Below are positions 25,524 to 33,309 of a stretch of 64,000 bases of DNA, piece after piece (positions within the stretch are counted from its first letter, which is position 1; each line of letters begins with the position of its first letter). The stretch covers positions 1 to 64,000 of the forward strand of contig CAXBBW010000001.1 in NCBI GenBank assembly GCA_963974345.1, in the 5' to 3' direction. The notes under the pieces were generated by a model. It made no database searches. It was not told where the DNA came from and saw nothing but the letters and a program-made list of their open reading frames with translations. The position numbers and the translations under genes are program-made. Origin of the DNA: RHLJ01 sp963974345. GTDB taxonomy: Bacteria; Bacteroidota; Rhodothermia; Balneolales; Balneolaceae.

Positions 25524-26015
25524 ATGCAAGAAAACGATTTTTTAGAGCCTTCAGAAATTATCTCTACAGACAAACAACTAATGGAATCGCCCGAAATTGA
25601 GGCGATAGCAAAAAAAGTAATCACAGATTTCAAGCTTGATTTCGGACCAGCTGAAGTAGGATATTTTTTAATTTATCCTCACATTTCAAAACAAAAGGCT
25701 GCCAAATGTATGAAGGCTACAAGAGAGGTTAAATACTATTCTGGAAATGATTATTTGATTGAAGTTTCAGGTGAACTTTGGGATATGTTAGATTCTAAAA
25801 CTAAAGAAATGATGATTTATCATGAACTTCTTCACCTTGATCCAACTTTTAAGTCAAAGACTCAAGAATGGAAGATGAATCTCAGAAAACCAGATTTTGC
25901 TGATTTTTATACTATAAATGACAAGTTTGGAAATGAATGGTATAAAACAATTCAGGCTACAGCTTCGTCTTTATACGATTTAGATCCTAAGCAAGAAAGT
26001 AAAGTATCACTTTAA
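25524..26015 (+). CDS. Putative phage-type zinc metallopeptidase, 163 aa
   Basis: Contains the zinc-binding HELLH motif in MMIYHELLHLDP (residues about 108-113) and the upstream strand-helix pattern of the putative phage metallopeptidase family, including AEVGYFLIYPHISKQ and KAAKCMKATREVKYY. No signal peptide, so it is probably cytoplasmic. Neighbouring genes show no phage features. A regulatory proteolysis or SprT-like DNA-protein repair role is possible but unproven. Confidence 0.75.
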   Translation: MQENDFLEPSEIISTDKQLMESPEIEAIAKKVITDFKLDFGPAEVGYFLIYPHISKQKAAKCMKATREVKYYSGNDYLIEVSGELWDMLDSKTKEMMIYHELLHLDPTFKSKTQEWKMNLRKPDFADFYTINDKFGNEWYKTIQATASSLYDLDPKQESKVSL

Positions 26016-26223
26016 TTACCTTGAGCTTGTTACTTAGTATCTACTAAACGTACTCCAAATGCATTATTAGGTGCTGTTCTAGATAAACAATAAATCTCCA
26101 AACAATTCGAGTGGTTTGTTTACTGACAGGCTTCTCAACAGAAGTCAAAAGGTTTATTATTGATAGAATCATATGATAGTTAAAGGCTCTATTCAATTCT
26201 ATTTAGAGTCAAACTTAGATTAG

Positions 26224-26448
26224 TTACTTTACTTCGTACCCATCTTGTTGGAGGATAGCTTTAATCTTTGGAATGTGATTTCCTTGGATTTCAATTACTT
26301 TTCCTTTGGTAGTGCCACCAGTACCTAACTGAGATTTTAGTTTTTTTTCTAATTTTTCGATTACCTGAGGATTGTGTGTAATTCCTTTAATTACGGTTAC
26401 CTGTTTTCCTCTACGACCACCAGTTTCTAAACCGACTGTAACTTTCAT
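26224..26448 (-). CDS. SUI1/eIF1-domain translation factor (YciH-like), 74 aa
   Basis: A single SUI1 domain: KQVTVIKGI, a Lys-rich helix VIEKLEKKLKSQLGTGG, GKVIEIQGNH and the final helix-strand KAILQQDGYEVK. Bacterial YciH proteins are thought to influence start-codon choice or translation initiation. The 74-residue length is just the core domain; many YciH proteins carry about 30 extra N-terminal residues. It starts two bases after the MATE stop codon, so the pair is translationally linked. Confidence 0.9.
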   Translation of the reverse strand: MKVTVGLETGGRRGKQVTVIKGITHNPQVIEKLEKKLKSQLGTGGTTKGKVIEIQGNHIPKIKAILQQDGYEVK

Positions 26449-26450
26449 AG

Positions 26451-27854
26451 CTATACTTTAGTTAGTTTCCATTTTCCGCGTTTGAATAAAATAAACCCAA
26501 TTATTCCCAATGCAGTTTCTGAAATTACAATAGAATAAAACACACCTTCCTGAGCCCAACCTAATTCTTGAGCCAAAATATAAGCAAGTGGTATCTCAAG
26601 CAACCAAAAACAAAAGAAATTAATTATGGTTGGAGTTTTTGTATCACCTGCTCCATTAAAAGCTTGTATAACTACCATTCCAAATGCGTAGGATAAATAC
26701 CCATAGCTTATAACACGTAGGCATTTAGCACCTATTTCAATTACTTCTGTATTCGATGTAAATAATTGCATCAAAAAATCAGAAAAAACGTTGAAGCAAA
26801 TTCCTACTAAGCCGAGAAAAATCATATTAATGCCAGCCACTGTCCATACAGATTTCTCGGCTCGATCTGGTTTATTCGCACCAAGATTTTGTCCCACAAG
26901 AGTAGCCGCAGCGTTACTCATTCCCCAAGAAGGAAGAATTGAGAATACAAATATTCTAATAGCAATTGTATAACCAGCTACGACAACACTACCATAAGAA
27001 CTCAGAATTTTAACTAGTACTACCCAACTTGATGTAGCTATTAACCACTGAAAGATTCCTCCAATCGAAACTCTTATTAAATTCTTTATGATATCCCACT
27101 GAAAAACTAAGTGTGATTTCACAATTTTAATTCTAGAAGAATCACTAATCAGAAGATATAGTTGTAATAGAACGCCAGTTCCTCTACCTATTACCGTTGC
27201 AATTGCGGCACCTTCAATCCCAAGTTCAGGAAATACCCACCAACCGAATATCAAAATTGGATCTAAAACTATATTTATACCATTAGAAAGCCAAAGGACT
27301 CTCATTGATAAGGATGCGTCTCCAGCACCTCTAAAAATAGCGTTGATAACAAATAGTAACATTATTACAACATTACTACCGATCATAATTGAGGTATAGC
27401 CAGAAAATTCAGCAATAATAGTTTTTTCAGCGCCCATAAACCCAAGTAATTCTGAAGAGAAAAAAACTCCAATCAAAGCTAATGGGAGAGAAGCAATAAA
27501 AGCCACAATTATTGCTTGAACTGCTGCTTTTGCAGCTCCTTCGTCATCTTTTTCACCTGTGCGTCGGGATATTACCGCCGTAGTTGCCATAGCTAATCCT
27601 ATTGCAATAGCATAAATAATAGTAACAAGTGATTCTGTGATACCTACGGTAGCTACGGCTTCAGCTCCCAATTTCGAAACGAAAAAGATGTCAGCAACGG
27701 CAAATATCGATTCCAAAGACATTTCTAAAACCATTGGAATAGAGAGAAGAAGAATTGCTCGACTTAATTTTAGTTCTGTAAAATCTAGCTCTGAACCCGA
27801 AATTGATGATTTAATATCACTCCAAAGTGAGTGATTCTTGGTTTTCACTTGCAT
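26451..27854 (-). CDS. MATE-family multidrug/Na+ antiporter
   Basis: Twelve-helix exporter of 467 residues in two related halves: the first begins ILLLSIPMVLEMSLESIFAVADIFFVSKLG and the second repeats this pattern from about residue 250. Loops with MATE-typical segments are visible (AVIGRGTGVLLQ, VGQNLGANKPDRAE). The N-terminal 30 residues are soluble. It is co-directional with and directly upstream of the SUI1 gene. Substrate unknown. Confidence 0.93.
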   Translation of the reverse strand: MQVKTKNHSLWSDIKSSISGSELDFTELKLSRAILLLSIPMVLEMSLESIFAVADIFFVSKLGAEAVATVGITESLVTIIYAIAIGLAMATTAVISRRTGEKDDEGAAKAAVQAIIVAFIASLPLALIGVFFSSELLGFMGAEKTIIAEFSGYTSIMIGSNVVIMLLFVINAIFRGAGDASLSMRVLWLSNGINIVLDPILIFGWWVFPELGIEGAAIATVIGRGTGVLLQLYLLISDSSRIKIVKSHLVFQWDIIKNLIRVSIGGIFQWLIATSSWVVLVKILSSYGSVVVAGYTIAIRIFVFSILPSWGMSNAAATLVGQNLGANKPDRAEKSVWTVAGINMIFLGLVGICFNVFSDFLMQLFTSNTEVIEIGAKCLRVISYGYLSYAFGMVVIQAFNGAGDTKTPTIINFFCFWLLEIPLAYILAQELGWAQEGVFYSIVISETALGIIGFILFKRGKWKLTKV

Positions 27855-27928
27855 AAGAAGTTTAAAAATAATGAAGCAAGAGGATAAGAACTTTTTAGCC
27901 TAATTAATTGTAGAAAAATGGGTTAAGC

Positions 27929-27957
27929 AAAAAAAAGCCACTTAAAATTAAGTGGCT
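27929..27957 (-). terminator. Intrinsic terminator after the Ig-like lipoprotein gene
   Basis: On the minus strand AGCCACTTAA and TTAAGTGGCT are exact complements with a minimal loop, followed by eight T. It lies 24 bp past the stop of the 490-residue lipoprotein gene and before the MATE gene, separating the two transcripts. Confidence 0.85.
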
Positions 27958-27980
27958 GTAAGACTCATTAAAAAAGCTTC

Positions 27981-29453
27981 TTAATTTGATCTAATTTTCC
28001 TACGTGTTCCATTTATTGGGCTTGCAGTTGTTTCTTCTCCTCCTGGTGATACTACTGTAATTTTAATTGAAAGATCAGCCGCAGCATTTGATTCTTCATC
28101 AGTATCTCTAATTGAAAAAGTAAAATCAGTACTACCAGAACCAGGGAAAATATGATTTCCAAGAGTAACTTCATTATCTCCAGTTACTTCCATTCCTTCT
28201 CCTGCATTTATACTAATTGTTGTGCCTGCCGCCATTGGGTTTCCATTTAAATCAGTAACTGTGAAATCAAAGGTTGCACCACCACCTGCTGGAATATCAA
28301 AAGTAGTAGGGTTTGCTGTTATAATTGCTCCTGAAGTCGAAAATATTACATTAACAGACTTTTCAATTATATCATTAGTAGTGTTTACAGTTTGAGCAGT
28401 TAAAGTAGCAAGTCCAAGTCTAGGAAAAGCAACACCATCAATTGTTTGCGAATCACTTGGTCTTGGCTCCCCAGAAATAAGATTCACAGAAACAAATCCT
28501 TGACTATTGGTATTTCCAGATCCTGAACCCTCTATAATACCACCAGTAGAATTAAAGTAAACAGCCGTTCCTGGCTTTACAGGATTACTAAATTCATCCC
28601 CTAGAATAACGGTAAGTTCATTGGTATTTCCATTGATTGAATAACCTTCAAAATTGTATTTAGCAGGAGCAATACTGAAGTGGTTCTCATCTGGAAACCC
28701 ACCATGAATAGTTATAGAAACAGGTCTCGAACGAATGATAAGTGGAGGAGTTAAATCGTCTCTAATAATTTCTGCTTGTATTTGAACAACCCCAGCTTTA
28801 TTGCCACTAAATAAATTCGAAGTTACAGTACCATTTCCATTTGTATTAACTTCGATTGGAGTTATTCCTTCTCCACCACCAGGTCCATTTATAATTGAGA
28901 AAGTAACTAATTCAGTATTTGATAAATTTAGACTTCTGCCAGCAGAATCTTGAACTTGAAAGGTAAATGAAGAGTTAGCAATCCCTCCACTTTCTTTTAT
29001 ATTTATGGTTTCCTCAGAAATTTTATCAAGTATAATAGCAGCAGCGCCAGTTGGAGTTCCTGATACACCGTCATTATCTCCACCACCATCTATAACTTCT
29101 GCGGTTAAAGAAACTGGATTTTCAAGCTCGATATCAAGACCTGATGAAACTGCAACCGTAACTGATTTTGAATTATAACCTGTTTTACGAATACTTAGTA
29201 AAACATCGGATGGATCAGAAATCGATAGCTGATTGAAGCTAAAAATACCGTCAGAACTAGTTATCACAGATAAATCAGCAATTTCATTAGGACTTGTTAT
29301 TTTTACAATAGCTTCAGAAATAGGGTTTCCAGAGTTACCATCTACTACTATTCCACTTATACTTATTTCATCATTGGAAGAAGATGTCTCACAATTTGAT
29401 AGTGCTAAAAATAAAAGTAAACAAAGAAAGGTATATGAATAATTTCGTTTCAT
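27981..29453 (-). CDS. Surface lipoprotein with carboxypeptidase-regulatory and Ig-like (Big) domains
   Basis: Lipoprotein signal with lipobox ALSNC (Cys about residue 21) and a Ser/Asn tether. Residues 30-110 form a carboxypeptidase-regulatory-like domain (ISISGIVVDGNSGNPISEAIVKI). Three or four Ig-like domains follow, with the repeated pattern of Gly-rich turns and SVNLISGEPRPSD or FDFTVTDLNGNPMAAGT. Such proteins act as surface adhesins or stalks. The C-terminus ends basic (RRKIRSN) without a clear sorting domain. Function beyond adhesion is unknown. Confidence 0.85.
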   Translation of the reverse strand: MKRNYSYTFLCLLLFLALSNCETSSSNDEISISGIVVDGNSGNPISEAIVKITSPNEIADLSVITSSDGIFSFNQLSISDPSDVLLSIRKTGYNSKSVTVAVSSGLDIELENPVSLTAEVIDGGGDNDGVSGTPTGAAAIILDKISEETINIKESGGIANSSFTFQVQDSAGRSLNLSNTELVTFSIINGPGGGEGITPIEVNTNGNGTVTSNLFSGNKAGVVQIQAEIIRDDLTPPLIIRSRPVSITIHGGFPDENHFSIAPAKYNFEGYSINGNTNELTVILGDEFSNPVKPGTAVYFNSTGGIIEGSGSGNTNSQGFVSVNLISGEPRPSDSQTIDGVAFPRLGLATLTAQTVNTTNDIIEKSVNVIFSTSGAIITANPTTFDIPAGGGATFDFTVTDLNGNPMAAGTTISINAGEGMEVTGDNEVTLGNHIFPGSGSTDFTFSIRDTDEESNAAADLSIKITVVSPGGEETTASPINGTRRKIRSN

Positions 29454-29545
29454 ATTTTTTAAGTTAAGAGAGTGTGTAAAAGTTACTTAGTTACAGAATT
29501 AATAAGATAAATTTTAGCTTAGATAACGAAAAGAAAATAATCCTT

Positions 29546-30772
29546 TTATTCAGCTACTTCCAAAGTTTCTTGAGCAGGAAGTTGTATTTTTGGTTCTGGT
29601 ACAAATTTCCATACTATATACGCGGTAAGAATTATTGTAAACGCTCCAAAAATTGTGTTGCTTAAATATCCTAATTTATCAAATAAAGGCCCTGCAATAC
29701 TACCAGCTATTCCTGCACCTATATTACCTATTGCTACAAGAAGACTCATTAAACTACCTCTGTTATTTGATTTAACTAGTTCTGAGGAGAGAGCTTGAAA
29801 AGGACTAATTCTCATAGCTATCAAAAGCATTATAATAGGAAAGATAATGAACGCTACCCAAAATGATGTTATTAGAAAAGTTGTAAGCGCCATTAAAGAA
29901 GCTAATCCTAAACAAGAAAAAATAATCATATTTTTTCTTCCTAAACGATCCGAGAGTTTTCCAGCATTTGGTCCAGTTATAGCATTAACAATTCCACCAG
30001 CAAAAAATAGCCATCCTATTTCTGATAAACTAACATCGAACTCTTTAGTTAACCATGCGGGTAAATAAATTAGAAAAATTGAAAGACTTAGAAACATTAA
30101 TAAATAGGAAAATGCTACAGCTTTAATGTCATTTTGTTTAAGTAAGTCTACATATTTTTTGAAGGTAGTTTTGAAGGTGATTTTAGAGACTTGTAGTTCA
30201 ACATTCGGCTGAGGGAGTTTAAAAAAAATAAGGATGGTGGTTAAACCCATTATTCCACCAAATAATATAAAAGGAAATTTAAATCCATGTACCTCTGCCA
30301 AAAAAGTACCCATGGGAATTCCAAGAATTTGTCCCATTGCAATTCCACTCATAATCCAACCATTTGCCCAACCACGCTTTTCATAAGGGAAATAATCGCC
30401 AACATAAGAAACAGCAGAACCGCTTAATACACCTCCAGCCATACCCGCAAACGCTCTCAAAATTAAAAGGGAGGAAAAACTATTTGCCATACTATGAAGT
30501 AATAGAGCTACTGTCATGCCTGCACTTCCAATAAGTAAAATCTTTCTTCTTCCAATTTTATCAGACAAAGGACCCATAATTATTGCGAATACTCCAATCA
30601 TTGCAGCATATACTGTTACAAGATTTCCAAGTAGACTTTCAGAAGTATTAAGCTCAATACCAATTTTAGGAAGGATAGGAGAAATAATCATTACTTGACT
30701 ACTAGCAGCAAAAACTAGTAACCATAATGAAAAAATTATATAAAATGGATTTATTGTGTCAGATTGGTTCAT
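29546..30772 (-). CDS. MFS exporter (drug:H+ antiporter type)
   Basis: A 408-residue, 12-helix major facilitator. Between helices 2 and 3 is the MFS motif GPLSDKIGRRK, with a second, related motif in the other half (GKLSDRLGRKN). Helix 5 has GIAMGQILGIPMG, the motif C region of exporters. The start is taken as the ATG at 30772, because the upstream TTG at 30802 would add a Cys/Phe-rich tail. Likely an efflux pump; substrate unknown. Confidence 0.92.
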   Translation of the reverse strand: MNQSDTINPFYIIFSLWLLVFAASSQVMIISPILPKIGIELNTSESLLGNLVTVYAAMIGVFAIIMGPLSDKIGRRKILLIGSAGMTVALLLHSMANSFSSLLILRAFAGMAGGVLSGSAVSYVGDYFPYEKRGWANGWIMSGIAMGQILGIPMGTFLAEVHGFKFPFILFGGIMGLTTILIFFKLPQPNVELQVSKITFKTTFKKYVDLLKQNDIKAVAFSYLLMFLSLSIFLIYLPAWLTKEFDVSLSEIGWLFFAGGIVNAITGPNAGKLSDRLGRKNMIIFSCLGLASLMALTTFLITSFWVAFIIFPIIMLLIAMRISPFQALSSELVKSNNRGSLMSLLVAIGNIGAGIAGSIAGPLFDKLGYLSNTIFGAFTIILTAYIVWKFVPEPKIQLPAQETLEVAE

Positions 30773-30923
30773 CGAATAAAATTGTTTCGAACAGTTAAAC
30801 AATTTATGTATAAAGAGCTAGTTGTCTGAATTTTTATTACAATAATTAAATATGGAATATTTTTTTCTATTTATTAGATTGTAACATCATCAACAAATTG
30901 AACTCTTTTTACTATGTTGATTA

Positions 30924-30971
30924 AGTAAGAAAATTCTAATTATTACTAAAATCAGTAAGAATATTCTAATT
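30924..30971 (+). promoter_or_regulatory. Two direct 18-bp repeats ahead of the pilin operon
   Basis: AGTAAGAAAATTCTAATT (30924-30941) and AGTAAGAATATTCTAATT (30954-30971) differ by one base and start 30 bp apart, about three helical turns, so bound proteins would face the same side. They lie about 80-130 bp before the first pilin-like gene and are good candidates for binding sites of a regulator of the cluster. The two-site reading is inference. Confidence 0.5.
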
Positions 30972-31052
30972 TTCTTTCTTAATACAATTCCAGAACTTTA
31001 CTACAGATCAAAAAAGATTTAACAAAAACAAAAAACAACCTAGGAGATCATC

Positions 31053-31499
31053 ATGGGTCAACAACAATTACTTCTCGTAATTCTAGTAACAATAATCGTT
31101 GGTATCGCAACAGTAGTTGCAATCAACACATTCTCTAGTTCTGCAGATTCTGCAAACTTAGACGCAGTTAGAAACGATATCGCTTCTATCGCTGCATCAG
31201 CTCAAGGATATTACATCAAACCAACTATGCTTGGTGGCGGTGGAAATAGCTTTGCTTCTGTAACTTTCAATAACATTGCATTCGCTGCTGATACAATTGA
31301 TGCAGCTGGAACTAATGCATTTAATGCAAATGGTCGTTATGTAATAAGTGGACAGGCTGCTGGTCAGTTTACAGTAACTGCACACCCTGCAAGTAGAACA
31401 GTAGGTGACGTAAGTCTTACTTCTACAGCTACTCTTGGAGCAACTACAATTGCTGCAACCGTAAGCCCAGGAAATACTGCCTTTACAGACAATAACTAA
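31053..31499 (+). CDS. Major pilin-like protein with MGQQQ leader, 148 aa
   Basis: Probable filament or pseudopilus subunit. Met-Gly is followed by QQQ and a 20-residue hydrophobic helix (LLLVILVTIIVGIATVVAIN), then a Ser/Ala-rich amphipathic helix and a Gly-, Thr- and Ala-rich globular part. The layout is that of a type IV pilin processed after Gly, but the Glu at mature position 5 is absent and the leader is only MG. It shares Y[YF]xxPTxLGGG plus a downstream S[FY]A[SN][VI]T with the next gene. AGGAG lies 7 bp before the start. A strong terminator follows, so this is likely the most abundant product of the cluster. Confidence 0.75.
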   Translation: MGQQQLLLVILVTIIVGIATVVAINTFSSSADSANLDAVRNDIASIAASAQGYYIKPTMLGGGGNSFASVTFNNIAFAADTIDAAGTNAFNANGRYVISGQAAGQFTVTAHPASRTVGDVSLTSTATLGATTIAATVSPGNTAFTDNN

Positions 31500-31518
31500 T
31501 TTTAGTTAAACTGTTTAA

Positions 31519-31551
31519 AAGCTTCTCAGTTTTTTGAGAAGCTTTTTTTTT
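31519..31551 (+). terminator. Strong intrinsic terminator between the two pilin-like genes
   Basis: AAGCTTCTCA and TGAGAAGCTT form a perfect 10-bp stem with a 6-base loop and a run of seven T. It lies inside an otherwise co-oriented cluster, so partial read-through would give much more first pilin than downstream machine parts. Confidence 0.9.
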
Positions 31552-31569
31552 ACCTATTAATTATTATAT

Positions 31570-31935
31570 ATGGGACAGCAACAGCTACTTTTAATAGTAC
31601 TAGTATCCATTATTATAGGCATTTCATCAATCATAGGTTTAGTACTTTTTGAAAACTTTAGAGATGAGTCTTACAAAGATATAATTCGACAAGAAGTATT
31701 AGAAGCAGCCTCATTTGGACAACTTTATTTTACTACTCCTACTCCATTAGGTGGAGGAAATAAATCATATGCCAATATTACGATGGCAGATATTCAATTA
31801 GATACGGCATCTGTTATCAGTAGATTTACAATTTCAGAACGCGATGTAAGTTTTTTTAAAATTACTGCAAGCCCTAAAAGTGATCTTGAAGATCTCACAT
31901 TAGTTGTTTATAGTAATAGTGTAGAATGGGAATAG
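31570..31935 (+). CDS. Minor pilin-like paralogue with MGQQQ leader, 121 aa
   Basis: Starts MGQQQLLLIVLVSIIIGISS, the same unusual leader and hydrophobic helix as the preceding protein, and shares YFTTPTPLGGGNKSYANIT. The globular part is shorter and more charged, unlike the Thr/Ala-rich major subunit. It has no Glu5. The likely role is a minor or initiating pseudopilin. It is 30 bp ahead of the platform protein gene. Confidence 0.72.
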   Translation: MGQQQLLLIVLVSIIIGISSIIGLVLFENFRDESYKDIIRQEVLEAASFGQLYFTTPTPLGGGNKSYANITMADIQLDTASVISRFTISERDVSFFKITASPKSDLEDLTLVVYSNSVEWE

Positions 31936-31965
31936 TAATTAATATTTAACCCTAGCTTAACCAAG

Positions 31966-33300
31966 ATGCCGCAGTTTAGATTAAAAGCAGTTTCGCCTCA
32001 AGGCAAAGCGGTTCAAACAGAATTTGAAGCTGATAATAAAAAAGAAGCTCAAATTAAAGTAGACCGACTTTCTAAAAGCAATAAATTGAACATCCAATCC
32101 CTAGATCAAAAAGCGGTTTACTTATATAAAGTAAAAAGAGGGAATAAAAAGCCTGTAAATGGAGAGCAGGAAGCATATAATAAAGAAGAACTTGAAAGAG
32201 CTCTACTTAAATTAGGTTATCAAGTTATAAGCATTAACAAGAAGCTTTTTAACTTTAAAGGAGGGGTACCAATGACTGAAGTGGTATCCTTTATAAGAAT
32301 GTGTGCAGATCTTCTTAAGCAACAACTTACCTTTGATGAAATTCTAAACCTTTTGATTGAAGATTCATCCAATAAAAGGATGAAAGAAGTAATAAAAGAA
32401 ATTCAGAAAGATCTTAAAGATGGTAAAGAAGGTTCTCAAGTATATGGAAAGCATGAACCTATTTTTGGTAGATTTGCAGCATATATGCTCAGTGTTGCTT
32501 CTACTTCAGGTAACATGGCTTTGGTTTTCGATAGTACAGCAAAATTTCTTGAAAGAGATGCCGAGTTTAAAAAGAATTTAAAACGTTCACTTATGATGCC
32601 AGCTGTTACAGTTCTGGCAGTTATTGGTGTAATATTATTTTACGTCGGGTATATCTTCCCATCTACTGCTGAACTTTTTGTAGAAATGAATATAGAATTG
32701 CCTCCAATGACTGCTGCTACCTTAGAATTTAGTTATTGGTTAAAAGATTATTGGGTACTAATACTTCTTGCATTTGTTTCTCCTATTGTTGGTTTCATAT
32801 TTTTTATTAAGACACCGGGTGGGAAATTAATTGTAGATAAATATTTAATTCATGTTCCAGTAATTGGTGATCTTCTACATAAAACCAGTATTGAAATTTT
32901 CTCAAGAGTTTTTTATACCCTTTATAGTGGTTCGGGACAAAATATTGAAGTAATAAAGGTGGCGTCAGAAGCGTGCAGAAATAAATATATTGAGAAACAG
33001 ATAAAAGAAGTTGCCATAAAAAAAATGCTAAAAGATGGAGCCGGATTAATAGAATCTATGGAGGCAACTGGAGTTTTTCCACACACCGCTATTAGCAGAT
33101 TTAGACTTGGAGCAGAATCTGGAGCATTACGTGATAATGCAAAACAGTTAGCTGAATACTATGAAATACAGACTACGTATAAAATGCAATCTGTAATTGA
33201 TACCATTAATTTGTTCATAAATTTATTTATTATGGTTTCCTTAATTGGAATTACAGTAGTTTCATCTGAATCAGCAACAATTAACCCTGCTGCGCAGTAA
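31966..33300 (+). CDS. pilC: PilC/GspF-type inner membrane platform protein
   Basis: Polytopic platform on which the assembly ATPases act. Two GspF domains (about 100-225 and 300-430) hold the GMPMTEVVSFIRMCADLLKQ-like and FSRVFYTLYSGSGQNIEVI repeats, with three membrane helices near 207-230, 258-280 and 412-435. The N-terminal 90 residues carry two small repeats (FRLKAVSPQGKAVQTEFEA and KVKRGNKKPVNGEQEAYN), as in other PilC proteins. At 444 residues it has a slightly long N-terminus. It lies between the pilins and the PilB ATPase. Confidence 0.93.
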   Translation: MPQFRLKAVSPQGKAVQTEFEADNKKEAQIKVDRLSKSNKLNIQSLDQKAVYLYKVKRGNKKPVNGEQEAYNKEELERALLKLGYQVISINKKLFNFKGGVPMTEVVSFIRMCADLLKQQLTFDEILNLLIEDSSNKRMKEVIKEIQKDLKDGKEGSQVYGKHEPIFGRFAAYMLSVASTSGNMALVFDSTAKFLERDAEFKKNLKRSLMMPAVTVLAVIGVILFYVGYIFPSTAELFVEMNIELPPMTAATLEFSYWLKDYWVLILLAFVSPIVGFIFFIKTPGGKLIVDKYLIHVPVIGDLLHKTSIEIFSRVFYTLYSGSGQNIEVIKVASEACRNKYIEKQIKEVAIKKMLKDGAGLIESMEATGVFPHTAISRFRLGAESGALRDNAKQLAEYYEIQTTYKMQSVIDTINLFINLFIMVSLIGITVVSSESATINPAAQ

Positions 33301-33309
33301 ATTTAAAGT

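Noticed and set aside
26016..26223. Possible small RNA in the gap before the SUI1 gene
   Set aside because: Only weak, imperfect pairing is seen, without a T run or clear promoter.
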